Position numbers and translations under genes: made by a program | Part shown: piece by piece, positions 17,455 to 26,249 of the stretch | How positions within the stretch are numbered: position 1 is the stretch's first letter | Layout of the letters: the number at the start of each line of letters is the position of its first letter | Assembly: GCA_964534125.1 (NCBI GenBank) | Contig: CAZHOJ010000012.1 | Location: 30,625 to 94,624, forward strand | Origin: 2-02-FULL-55-14 sp964534125 | GTDB taxonomy: Bacteria > Bacteroidota > Ignavibacteria > UBA10030 | Length of the DNA stretch: 64,000 nucleotides | Direction of reading: 5' to 3' | The notes under the pieces: generated by a model | Seen by the model: the letters and a program-made list of their open reading frames with translations, nothing else | The model's database searches: none | What the model was told of the DNA's origin: nothing

Positions 17455-19023
17455 GTGTTCAGGAACCTCCACATCTCCACGAAGGTCTTTCTCATCCTCG
17501 CACCGCTGCTGGTGGTGACCTTTGGTGCGGTGGTCTACTTCACGTACACCTTCCAGGAGCAGCAGGTCCTTCGGATGGCACAGCTGTCCGCCGAATCGCA
17601 GGCGTCCATCATCAAGAAATCGCTCGTGCATATGATGCAGACGCAGGAGGAGGTCGACGATTCCTACCTCCGTCAGATCAGTGCGAGCGGAGAGATCGAG
17701 AATCTGCAGATCATCTTCCACCTGGACAGTCTTCATCTGAAGGAACAGTATCTCACCCCCTTCCGGGTACGGAAGCTCCAGCGCCGGCAGGCGCAGGTGG
17801 GCGAGAAGGTGTCGATGTATGCCTCTGAAGTGTTCTCCGGCATGCAGCCGGTCTGGAGCATCTCCTGCGACTCGACGGCGCATGATGACCTCACCGTTCA
17901 CGCGCCCGAGTATCGACTGACGTCGCTCGAAGAGGGGATCCCCAATCCGTTCTGGACATGCGGGAAGTTGCGCATCATCCAGCCCTTCACCGCTGAGCGC
18001 AAATGCCAGCAGTGCCACCAGGTGGAGGTCGGCACCGTCCTCGGCGCCGCGTCGATGGATATTCCCATCGGGCAGACCGTCACGGCAATCCAGGACAACG
18101 CCGTCCGGTCCATTTCCATCTTCCTCGTACTCGTCGGCGCTGTGTCCATCCTCGGTACGTTCATCTTCCGCCGTTTCGTCGCCGTTCCTGTGGAGAAGCT
18201 GGTCGAGGCCACAAAGACCTTCAAGGTCGGCTCTGCGCAGGTACGCCTGCAGGACCAGTTCGAGAACGACGAGTTCGGCGAGCTCGCACGTTCGTTCGAC
18301 GACATGCAGCTCCGTCTCAAGGAAGCACAGGATAAAGTGATCGAGCGGGAGCGGTTGTCGACCATCGGACAGATGGCCAGCGGCATCATCCATGATTTCC
18401 GCAATCCGATGACGAACATCTCCGTCGGCTTGCAGGTGCTGGAATCACAGCGGGCACTGAACGACGACAAACGCAAGGACCTGTTCAGGACCATCCGCGA
18501 TTCGGTGGACCGGATGGTGCGCATGACGCAGGAGCTGCTCGAGTTCGCGCGCGGAGAGACGAGGCTGCAGTACCAGCAAGTGGAGATCGACGCGTTCGCT
18601 GCGAGGATCGAGCAGATCATCCGCCCATCGATCGAAAAGAGCGGCGTGGGTTTCAGCATCTCCGTCGAGAGGCCGATGTCGTGCTCGCTCGACCCGGACC
18701 GCATCGAACGGTCCATCGTGAATCTCATCAACAATGCGGACGACGTGCTCAATGGAAAGGGAGATATCACCCTTCGTGTACTGTGTGAGGACGGGAAGAT
18801 CGTGGTCTTCGAGGTCACGGACAACGGCCCGGGAATTCCGGAGAGCATCCAGGCGACGTTATTCGATCCATTCGTGACGATGGGGAAGGCAAAGGGAACC
18901 GGCCTCGGGCTGGCCATAACGAAGCGCGTGGTGGAGCAGCATGGAGGGACCATCACCTTTGACACCGCACCTGGAAAGGGGACAACGTTTCGGATTCGGA
19001 TACCAAACAAGAGTGGTCAGTAG
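17455..19023 (+). CDS. Membrane sensor histidine kinase with c-type heme motif
   Basis: 522 residues, GTG start with AGGGGAGA upstream. Order: membrane helix (~8-30), periplasmic sensor (~31-220) containing Cys184-Gln-Gln-Cys187-His188 (CQQCH), a second helix (~222-245), HAMP linker, dimerisation domain with phospho-acceptor His313 in GIIHDFRNPM, and HATPase domain (LINNADDVLNG N-box, DNGPGIPES, GKGTGLGLAITKRVV). CxxCH is the covalent c-heme attachment site, so it likely senses redox state, oxygen, NO or CO. It is transcribed with tlpA and dsbD, whose products keep such cysteines reduced. No response regulator is adjacent. Confidence 0.92.
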   Translation: MFRNLHISTKVFLILAPLLVVTFGAVVYFTYTFQEQQVLRMAQLSAESQASIIKKSLVHMMQTQEEVDDSYLRQISASGEIENLQIIFHLDSLHLKEQYLTPFRVRKLQRRQAQVGEKVSMYASEVFSGMQPVWSISCDSTAHDDLTVHAPEYRLTSLEEGIPNPFWTCGKLRIIQPFTAERKCQQCHQVEVGTVLGAASMDIPIGQTVTAIQDNAVRSISIFLVLVGAVSILGTFIFRRFVAVPVEKLVEATKTFKVGSAQVRLQDQFENDEFGELARSFDDMQLRLKEAQDKVIERERLSTIGQMASGIIHDFRNPMTNISVGLQVLESQRALNDDKRKDLFRTIRDSVDRMVRMTQELLEFARGETRLQYQQVEIDAFAARIEQIIRPSIEKSGVGFSISVERPMSCSLDPDRIERSIVNLINNADDVLNGKGDITLRVLCEDGKIVVFEVTDNGPGIPESIQATLFDPFVTMGKAKGTGLGLAITKRVVEQHGGTITFDTAPGKGTTFRIRIPNKSGQ

Positions 19024-19062
19024 GCGGTCGTCAGAAGTCAGACTGAAGCGGAATGGCACGAG

Positions 19063-19091
19063 GGCCCGGGAAACCGGGCCTTTTCTTTTTT
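19063..19091 (+). terminator. Rho-independent terminator of the tlpA-dsbD-kinase operon
   Basis: Stem GGCCCGG/CCGGGCC with a GAAA tetraloop, directly followed by TTTTCTTTTTT. It lies 40 bases after the kinase stop and is one of the clearest intrinsic terminators here. Confidence 0.92.
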
Positions 19092-19187
19092 GGGGAGCAA
19101 CTCTGTCAGACGACCGGAGTGCATGGCCTCTCTTTGCTCTTGCCCTTAGCCATCCGTACTTTGCACGCTCACCGCGGAGAATCCCCC

Positions 19188-20882
19188 ATGCGATCCCTGA
19201 TGTCTGTCATCCTTCTCATACCCATCATCCTCAGCAGCTGCTCCCCTTCGCACGATTTCGACGTCCTGATCCGCAACGGGACCGTGTACGACGGTCTGGG
19301 CGGACCAGGGGTCGCGGCCGACGTCGGCATTGTCAGCGACTCCATCGTGTTCATCGGAAGCGCCGGAGCCCGCACCGGCCATGTCGAAGTGGATGCGACA
19401 GGACACGCAGTTGCGCCGGGCTTCATCAACATGCTCAGCTGGGCGACAGAGACGCTTATCGAGGATGGGCGCTCACAGGGAGACATCCGCCAGGGAGTCA
19501 CCCTCGAGATCTTCGGCGAGGGGGAATCGATGGGGCCGCTCAACGAGGCAATGAAGGCGGACCTGCGCAAGCAGCAGCGCGACATCCAGTACGAAATCCC
19601 CTGGACGACGCTGGACGAATATCTCACCTACCTGACGAACAAGGGGGTCTCGACGAACGTTGCGTCGTTCATCGGAGCGACGACCATACGGGTGCACGAG
19701 CTCGGATACGAGGACCGTCCTCCGACGCCCGAAGAGCTCGAGCGCATGAAAGAGCTCGTGCGGAGGGCAATGGAGGACGGCGCGGTCGGAGTGGGAGCCT
19801 CGCTTATCTACGCCCCCGCGTTCTACGCAAAGACCGACGAGCTCGTTGAGCTGAGCAAGGTCGCGGCAGAGAACGGCGGGCGATACATCGCACACATGCG
19901 CAGCGAGGGGAACCGCCTGCTTGAGGGTGTCGACGAGGTCATCACAATAGCCCGCGAGGCCGGTATCGGTGCCGAGATCTACCACCTGAAAGCTGCGGGC
20001 GAAAAGAACTGGCCCAAACTGGACACGGTCATTGCAAAGGTCGAAGCTGCCCGGAAGGACGGTTTGGACATCACCGCTGACATGTACCTCTACACGGCAG
20101 GGGCGACGGGATTCGACGCCGCGATGCCTCCGTGGGTGCAGGAAGGAGGGCTCGATGCGTGGGTGGAGCGATTGAAGGACCCGGACGTTCGCAGGAAGGT
20201 CGCCCAGGAGATGCGCACGCCGACGAACGACTGGGAGAATCTCTACCTCGCAGCGGGGTCGACGGACCGGGTGCTCGTCATCGGGTTCAAGGAAGACTCG
20301 CTCAAGTACCTGACCGGCAAGACGCTGACCGAGGTCATGGCCATCCGGGGGACGAACGCTGAGGAAACGATCATGGACCTGGTCATCGACGACCACAACC
20401 GGGTGGGCGTCGTGTACTTCCTGATGTCCGAGGAGAACGTGAAGAAGCAGATCGGCCTGCCGTGGATGGCATTCTGCTCAGACGCGGAGTCGAGCAGTCC
20501 CGAAGGGGTCTTCCTGAAATCGAATCCCCATCCGAGGGCATACGGGAATTTTTCGCGACTCCTCGGGAAATATGTGCGAGACGAGAAGGTCGTTCCGCTG
20601 GAGGAGGCCATCAGGCGGCTGACCTCCTTCCCCGCCGACAACCTGAAGCTCCAACGCCGCGGACGGCTGGCCGAGGGATACTTTGCTGATATCGTCGTGT
20701 TCGATCCTGCGACCATCCAGGACCATGCGACATTTGATACGCCGCATCAACTTTCGACCGGCGTGAAGGATGTGTTCGTGAACGGGATACAGGTGCTGAA
20801 GGACGGGGAACATACGGGGCTGTTTCCGGGACGGGTCGTGAGGGGACCGGGATGGAAGAAGACAGGAGGGAGTGCGCAGTAG
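19188..20882 (+). CDS. D-aminoacylase-like amidohydrolase lipoprotein
   Basis: 564 residues from ATG 19188 (GGAGA upstream); the longer frame would start inside the terminator. The signal peptide ends in lipobox LSS-Cys. The body matches COG3653 N-acyl-D-amino-acid deacylases: DVLIRNGTVYDGLGGPG, AVAPGFINMLSW, YIAHMRSEGNRLLEGVDE, AEIYHLKAAG, CSDAESSSPEG, and the C-terminal GYFADIVVFDP. The His-x-His normally found just after PGFI is replaced by Asn-Met-Leu-Ser, so the alpha metal site is missing, while the later His, His and Asp positions remain. It could still work with one zinc. Possible substrates are N-acyl-D-amino acids or D-amino-acid peptides from cell wall. Confidence 0.85.
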   Translation: MRSLMSVILLIPIILSSCSPSHDFDVLIRNGTVYDGLGGPGVAADVGIVSDSIVFIGSAGARTGHVEVDATGHAVAPGFINMLSWATETLIEDGRSQGDIRQGVTLEIFGEGESMGPLNEAMKADLRKQQRDIQYEIPWTTLDEYLTYLTNKGVSTNVASFIGATTIRVHELGYEDRPPTPEELERMKELVRRAMEDGAVGVGASLIYAPAFYAKTDELVELSKVAAENGGRYIAHMRSEGNRLLEGVDEVITIAREAGIGAEIYHLKAAGEKNWPKLDTVIAKVEAARKDGLDITADMYLYTAGATGFDAAMPPWVQEGGLDAWVERLKDPDVRRKVAQEMRTPTNDWENLYLAAGSTDRVLVIGFKEDSLKYLTGKTLTEVMAIRGTNAEETIMDLVIDDHNRVGVVYFLMSEENVKKQIGLPWMAFCSDAESSSPEGVFLKSNPHPRAYGNFSRLLGKYVRDEKVVPLEEAIRRLTSFPADNLKLQRRGRLAEGYFADIVVFDPATIQDHATFDTPHQLSTGVKDVFVNGIQVLKDGEHTGLFPGRVVRGPGWKKTGGSAQ

Positions 20883-21392
20883 GGAGTGCGGAGAAAGCGT
20901 GTACTGCAAACCGTGAGATGGGAGGACTAGAAGCTATCTCAAAAATACTCTACACAGGTTGGTTTCTCGCCCGCCTTGCCGAGCAAGGCGAGGCAGGCAA
21001 AGCTCGCAAAGAAGGCAACGCCCCTGCCTGCGGCAGGCAGGCGCAACGAAAAAATTAACATAATGTAAGGGTCCCACGTTGCGGGCCCTCTTTTCTACCG
21101 TTGCGGTCGTTGCAAGAAATAATTTTGAGATGGCTTCTATTCTCATCATAGCAATCCTTCCTTGATTCTTCGTCGTACAGGCAAACTCCGACGTCAGCGA
21201 AGGCGGGGAATCGCCATTTATTGAGCTGGTCGACGAGTGGAAAAACGAGAAGAATGTTTACGGAGGAGCTCCGGAGCATGATGTACACATAAAGCGCCTG
21301 CTTCCGATAGGACCTGTTCGTAACCTTGCTCTTCTCGCTCGATTCAGGTATCCTACACCCCACAATTCCATAGTTTCCCACCAAGAAGCACC
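20883..21392. other. 510-base gene-poor stretch with a MITE-like element
   Basis: It holds the 212-bp inverted-repeat element (20928-21139) and then ~250 bases in which a plus-strand frame opens after a TGA at ~21165 and reads FIELVDEWKNEKNVYGG and onward without an ATG. That frame might be a gene fragment broken by the element, but I recognise no family. No RNA gene seen. Confidence 0.4.
20928..21139. mobile_element. MITE-like element with TA target duplication
   Basis: Terminal inverted repeats GAAGCTATCTCAAAA (20930) and TTTTGAGATGGCTTC (to 21137) differ at one position, and both ends are flanked by TA (20928-20929 and 21138-21139), the target duplication typical of IS630/Tc1-mariner elements. 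Inside are two GC-rich palindromes (CGCCTTGCCGAGCAAGGCG and CCTGCCTGCGGCAGGCAGG) and no transposase frame. The size and ends fit a non-autonomous element. The parent transposase is not in this window. Confidence 0.6.
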
Positions 21393-21611
21393 ATGGACAA
21401 CATCCTCCTCGCCGTCTTCGGCACGATCTCCGTTCTTGGCATCAGCTTCGGCGTGTTCTGCACCTGGATGGCAGTTCGCATCGCTAGAGCCAATAAGAAG
21501 GATGCCGACGTCGGAATGGCACTATGGAGCATGGGCTCCGTGGCCGGATTCGCCGTGGGCGGAATGAGCTTCGCGTATTTTGTTCTCCCCATCCTCTGGA
21601 ACCGGCTCTGA
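21393..21611 (+). CDS. Small two-helix membrane protein
   Basis: 72 residues, start MDNILLAVFGTISVL. Two hydrophobic stretches (~5-27 and ~46-68) are split by a basic, polar loop (RIARANKKDADVG), giving a hairpin membrane protein. No family recognised. Codon usage looks like the neighbours. It is 57 bases upstream of the M16 protease gene and may share its transcript. Confidence 0.6.
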   Translation: MDNILLAVFGTISVLGISFGVFCTWMAVRIARANKKDADVGMALWSMGSVAGFAVGGMSFAYFVLPILWNRL

Positions 21612-21668
21612 TATCGTCGACTCCCAATCCCGGCACATAGTCACCTATCTCATTCACGGAGGCCGCTC

Positions 21669-24482
21669 ATGAAAAGGCCATGCCTGCTCCTTCCCTTCCT
21701 GTTTCTCATCCTGATATCCCACCTCGCGCTGGCACAGAAGGTATACGCTCCGGATGAGGTCCTGACCCCGGACCCGCAGATCACCATCGGGCAGTTCGAT
21801 AACGGGCTCCGGTACTACATCCGGCACAACGAAAAGCCTGAGGACCGGCTGGAACTCCGGCTTGTCGTCAAGGCCGGTTCCGTCCTCGAGGACGACGACC
21901 AGCAGGGGCTCGCTCACTTCGTCGAGCACATGGCGTTCAATGGAACGAAGAACTTCCCGAAGCTCGGGGTGGTCAACTTCCTCGAACGCATCGGCATGCG
22001 GTTCGGCCCGCATATCAACGCGTACACATCCTTCGACGAGACGGTCTACATGATCCGCGTGCCCACCGACTCTGTCCATCTCGTGGAGAAGGCGTTCCAG
22101 ATACTCGAGGACTGGGCGCACAACCTGTCGTTCGAGCCGGAGGAGATAGACAAGGAACGGGGCGTCGTCGGCGAGGAGTGGCGACTGGGGCTTGGCGCTG
22201 GAGAACGGATCCAGAACAAGCACAATCCGACCATCTTCTACAAGTCGAAGTATGCTGAGCGCCTCCCGATCGGCAAGAAAGAGGTCATCGACACAGCACC
22301 CTACGAGGTGCTTACGCGCTACTACAGGGACTGGTACCGCCCGGACCTGATGGCCGTCGTGGCCGTCGGTTCGTACGATACGGACAAGATCAAAGCCCTC
22401 ATCGAGAAGCACTTTGCGGGGCTGACGAACCCGGCCGATGAGCGAACGCGGGAGGAGTACACGCTTCCGGACCACAACGAGACGCTCGTCTCCGTCGCGA
22501 CGGACAAGGAGATGCCGGTCGTGCAGGTGCAGATGCTGTTCAAGCGCCGCAAGGATGAGGACCGAACGGTCAGCGACTACAGGCGATACATCCTGAACTC
22601 GCTCTACGACGGCATGCTCAATGCGCGGGTGAACGAGCGACTGCAGAAGCCGAACCCCCCGTTCGTGGCCGGCGGTGCGGGCAATTTCAACTTCGTGGGA
22701 GACGTCCAGGCGTATGCGCTCTACGCCCTGGCGAAGGAGGATGGCATTCTGGGCGGCACACAAGCCATCCTCGAAGAAGCATACAGAGTGGCTCAGCACG
22801 GATTCACAGCGACCGAACTTGAACGCCAGAAGGCGAACGCGCTCCGGTCGATCGAACGGGCATACAATGAGCGCGACAAGACCGAATCCGAACAACATGC
22901 AGCCGAGTACATCCGCAATTTCCTCGAGGGCGAGCTCATTCCCGGCATGACAGCTGAGTACGAGCTCTACAAGCAGCTGCTGCCGACCGTCACGCTCGAG
23001 GAGGTCAATGCGCTCACAGCCGTGCGCATGACGGACAAGAATCGCGTTGTCGTCGTCTCCGCCCCCGAAAAAGAAGGCATGGCCATCCCATCGGCGGAGG
23101 ATTTCCGGGCCACGATCGCGGCGGTCGCGGCTTCGAAGACCGAGCCCTACGTGGATGCCGCTTCTCAAAAACCGCTTCTGCCGGCCATGCCGACCGCAGG
23201 AAGTATCACGTCGATGAAAAAGCTCGGGGGACTCGACGCTGAAGAATGGACCCTGTCGAACGGCGCACGCATCGTGGTCAGGCCGACGGACTTCAAGAAC
23301 GACGAGGTGCTCTTCGGCGCGTGGAGCCCCGGCGGCCATTCGCTCGTGTCCGACGCGGATTTCGTCTCCGCTGCCAATGCGTCGCAGGTCATCGGCCTGA
23401 GCGGCGTCGGGGAGTTCGACGCCGTGACGCTCCAGAAGATGCTTGCAGGGAAGGTCGTCTCCGTGTCGCCGTCGATGGGAGAGCTGTCGGAGGGCGTCCG
23501 CGGCTCGGCCTCGCCCAAGGACCTCGAGACGCTGTTCCAGCTGACGTATCTGTACTTCACCGCCCCCCGGCTGGACGAACCAGCGATCGGCGCTTTCATG
23601 CAACGCTACAAGGCGTATCTGGCCAATTTCAAACTCTCTCCCGAGGCCGCGTTCCAGGATACGGTCCAGGTGACGCTCACCGACTACCATTTCCGCGGAC
23701 GTCCAGTGACGCCGGAGATCCTGGATGAGATCGACCCGAAGCGTGCATTCTCTCTTTATAAAGAACGGTACGCAGATGCTGACGATTTCGTCTTTTTCAT
23801 CGTCGGCGCGTTCGACCCTGCTCAGGTGAGACCGCTGGTAGAGACATACCTCGCAAGCCTTCCGACCGACCCGCGCACCGACGCATGGAAGGATGTGGGG
23901 ATGCACTATCCGGAAGGGAAATCCGGCAAGACGGTCCAGAGGGGGATCGAACCGAAGGCGCAGGTCCATCTGAGCACATCAGGGCCGTTCACGTGGAGCG
24001 CTGATGAGCGGTTCACCTTCAACGCTGCGATCGAGGTGCTGAAGATCAAGCTCCGCGAGGTCCTCCGTGAGGACAAAGGAGGCGTGTACGGCGTCACTGT
24101 GAGCGGCAATCCGTCGAAATATCCACGCAATGAGTACACGATAACGATCCGATTCGGCTGCGACCCGGAGCGAGTCGAGGAACTCATCGGAGCGGTCAAT
24201 CTACAGATGGACAGCCTTGCCTTGGGACCGGCCGATGCGGACTATGTCGGGAAGGTCAAGGAGCTCCTGCGGCGTGACCGTGAGACGAGTCTGAAGCAGA
24301 ATGGCTGGTGGCTCAGCATGTTCAGGGTGTCGTATGCGAACGGAGAGAATCCGGCGGAGATGTTGGAGTACGACACGCGGATAGACGGCCTCACGGCGGC
24401 GGACATCCAGGAAGCCGCAAAGGCATATTTCACTCGGAAGAACTACGTGAGACTGGTGCTGCTGCCGGAGGAGGGGAAGTAG
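21669..24482 (+). CDS. M16 family zinc metallopeptidase (two-domain pitrilysin type)
   Basis: 937 residues, start preceded by GGAGG. A signal peptide ends near LALAQ, so it is exported to the periplasm or beyond. The inverted zinc motif is HFVEH (His83, Glu86, His87), with the distal Glu in EEIDKERGVVGEEW. A second M16 half from ~residue 520 (WTLSNGARIVVRPTDF) lacks the motif, the usual inactive half that closes the chamber. Family members cleave small peptides inside an enclosed cavity. Ends before a short purine-rich repeat (GATGAGAGTAGAGAGCAG). Confidence 0.95.
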   Translation: MKRPCLLLPFLFLILISHLALAQKVYAPDEVLTPDPQITIGQFDNGLRYYIRHNEKPEDRLELRLVVKAGSVLEDDDQQGLAHFVEHMAFNGTKNFPKLGVVNFLERIGMRFGPHINAYTSFDETVYMIRVPTDSVHLVEKAFQILEDWAHNLSFEPEEIDKERGVVGEEWRLGLGAGERIQNKHNPTIFYKSKYAERLPIGKKEVIDTAPYEVLTRYYRDWYRPDLMAVVAVGSYDTDKIKALIEKHFAGLTNPADERTREEYTLPDHNETLVSVATDKEMPVVQVQMLFKRRKDEDRTVSDYRRYILNSLYDGMLNARVNERLQKPNPPFVAGGAGNFNFVGDVQAYALYALAKEDGILGGTQAILEEAYRVAQHGFTATELERQKANALRSIERAYNERDKTESEQHAAEYIRNFLEGELIPGMTAEYELYKQLLPTVTLEEVNALTAVRMTDKNRVVVVSAPEKEGMAIPSAEDFRATIAAVAASKTEPYVDAASQKPLLPAMPTAGSITSMKKLGGLDAEEWTLSNGARIVVRPTDFKNDEVLFGAWSPGGHSLVSDADFVSAANASQVIGLSGVGEFDAVTLQKMLAGKVVSVSPSMGELSEGVRGSASPKDLETLFQLTYLYFTAPRLDEPAIGAFMQRYKAYLANFKLSPEAAFQDTVQVTLTDYHFRGRPVTPEILDEIDPKRAFSLYKERYADADDFVFFIVGAFDPAQVRPLVETYLASLPTDPRTDAWKDVGMHYPEGKSGKTVQRGIEPKAQVHLSTSGPFTWSADERFTFNAAIEVLKIKLREVLREDKGGVYGVTVSGNPSKYPRNEYTITIRFGCDPERVEELIGAVNLQMDSLALGPADADYVGKVKELLRRDRETSLKQNGWWLSMFRVSYANGENPAEMLEYDTRIDGLTAADIQEAAKAYFTRKNYVRLVLLPEEGK

Positions 24483-24523
24483 AGAGATGAGAGTAGAGAG
24501 CAGAAAGTAGAAAGACGACTGTC

Positions 24524-26059
24524 TTGAGCCCGACGCGGCCATCTCTAGCGGGCGTGAGTGCCTTGCTGACAGATTCCCTCAGCATTGCCGTAGTATTTGC
24601 CGGGCTTGTGGTCGCTACGGCAGGAAGGTATGGCTGGATGGGGGATGAGCTATACTACATCGCCTGCAGCAAGCACCTGGCTTTCGGGTACGTCGATCAC
24701 CCTCCGCTTGTTGCCTGGTTGGCGTTCATCGTCAGGTCGGTCTTCGGCGAATCCATCCTCGCCTTCCGTGTGGCGTCGGGACTCGCAGGGGCTGGCACGG
24801 TCCTTCTGACAGCCAGGATCGCCAGGCAGCTGGGTGGTGGAGCGTGGGCTGAAGCACTCGCCAGCCTTCTCATCCTGTGCTCCGCAACATTTCCCGCGCT
24901 TGCCGGGTACTATTCAATGAACGCGTTCGACCTTCTGCTCGTCAGCGCATTCATCCTGCAGGGCATTCGCACGGTCGAGAGGCCGGACCTCCGGTCGTGG
25001 ATGCTCCTCGGCATTGTGAGCGGCATCGGACTCCTCAATAAATACACATTTCTCGTTCTGGGATTTTCTTTTGTCCTCGCCCTTCTGCTGACAGACAAGC
25101 GGCGTCTGCTTGCCTCCCCCCATCCCTACATCGGCGGAACGATCGCCCTCCTGGTCTTTCTTCCGCATGTACTCTGGCAGGTGCTGAATGATTTTCCGAC
25201 CCGCGAGTTCATTCAGAATGCTACGAGCTTCAAGAATATCTCGTTGTCGCCGCTGGCGTTCCTGAAACAGCTGACGATCGCACTGAATCCTGTCACCTTC
25301 CCGATCTGGACCGCAGGGCTCTGGTCTCTCTTACGATTCCGGGCGGGAAAAGAGACCAGATATCTTGGAGTGATGATCCTCGTTTTCCTGGGGGTGTACA
25401 TCGTACAGAGCTCCAAATTCTATTACGTCGTGCCGGTGTTTCCTCTCCTCTTCGCCGCAGGTTCCGTCAGCTTCGAGCGATGGTGGTCGCATCCCGGACG
25501 ATCGTGGCTTCGCCGTACTGTCTTTGCAGCCGTGGCCGTGTCCGGACTCGTGCTCCTGCCGCTTTCGATCCCTGTTCTCAACGTTCAGAGCTTCGTTTCC
25601 TATTCCAGGTTCCTTGGACTGTGGGATGCTGTTCGAATGGAGACGTGGGAAGGAGACACGCTTCCCATCCACTTTGTTCATCGCCTCGGATGGCCGGAGC
25701 TCGTTGACAGTGTCGCGGCGGCGTATCAGTCATTGACGGAAGAAGAACGATCGGTCTGCGGGATCGTCGGGAGCTGGTATGGCCCGGCTGCAGCTGTTGA
25801 CCATTTCGGCCCGCGGTTCGGTCTCCCACGGGCGATCTCAGGCCACAACAGCTACTGGACATGGGGAGACGGAGGATACTCGGGTGAGGTCATGATCGCG
25901 ATCAGCTTCCCGCCGGAAGAGCTGCAACAGTTCTATGAGGAAGTGCAACCGGCCGGGTCGGTGTGGCCAGCGTACGGGTCGCGGAGATATCTTTACGTGT
26001 GCAGGAGGCCTCGAGCGCCATTCCCGGAGATCTGGCAACGACTGCGGCATTTCATCTGA
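24524..26059 (+). CDS. Polytopic glycosyltransferase, GT39/ArnT-like (PMT_2)
   Basis: 511 residues, about 10-11 membrane helices. The first periplasmic loop has the acidic/aromatic signature DELYYIACSKHLAFGYVDHPPL typical of lipid-phosphate-sugar-dependent PMT/ArnT enzymes. The C-terminal soluble region (~360-511) has GSWYGPAAAVDHFG and ends SRRYLYVCRRP. The start is a TTG at 24524 or the in-frame GTG ten codons later; no strong ribosome site is visible for either. Likely transfers a sugar from a polyprenyl carrier to protein, lipid or glycan in the periplasm. Acceptor unknown. Confidence 0.88.
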   Translation: MSPTRPSLAGVSALLTDSLSIAVVFAGLVVATAGRYGWMGDELYYIACSKHLAFGYVDHPPLVAWLAFIVRSVFGESILAFRVASGLAGAGTVLLTARIARQLGGGAWAEALASLLILCSATFPALAGYYSMNAFDLLLVSAFILQGIRTVERPDLRSWMLLGIVSGIGLLNKYTFLVLGFSFVLALLLTDKRRLLASPHPYIGGTIALLVFLPHVLWQVLNDFPTREFIQNATSFKNISLSPLAFLKQLTIALNPVTFPIWTAGLWSLLRFRAGKETRYLGVMILVFLGVYIVQSSKFYYVVPVFPLLFAAGSVSFERWWSHPGRSWLRRTVFAAVAVSGLVLLPLSIPVLNVQSFVSYSRFLGLWDAVRMETWEGDTLPIHFVHRLGWPELVDSVAAAYQSLTEEERSVCGIVGSWYGPAAAVDHFGPRFGLPRAISGHNSYWTWGDGGYSGEVMIAISFPPEELQQFYEEVQPAGSVWPAYGSRRYLYVCRRPRAPFPEIWQRLRHFI

Positions 26060-26249
26060 CCCCAGAGTTGAAAATCGGGCATCAGATTCTTTCCTAGAAA
26101 CAGTAAGGATTCTCGATTTCCCTTATTAGTAGGATGTTTGTGCCGTCCGTAGCATGGCAAGGAACTTGTGAAACACCTGCCCGACCCGGGGATAGCTGCA
26201 CCTCTTTCGTTCCCCATCCCTGCACCGCATCACCAAGAAGGAGACTCTC

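Noticed and set aside
21165..21392. Plus-strand open frame reading FIELVDEWKNEKN
   Set aside because: No start, no recognised family; kept only as a possible gene remnant in the intergenic note.
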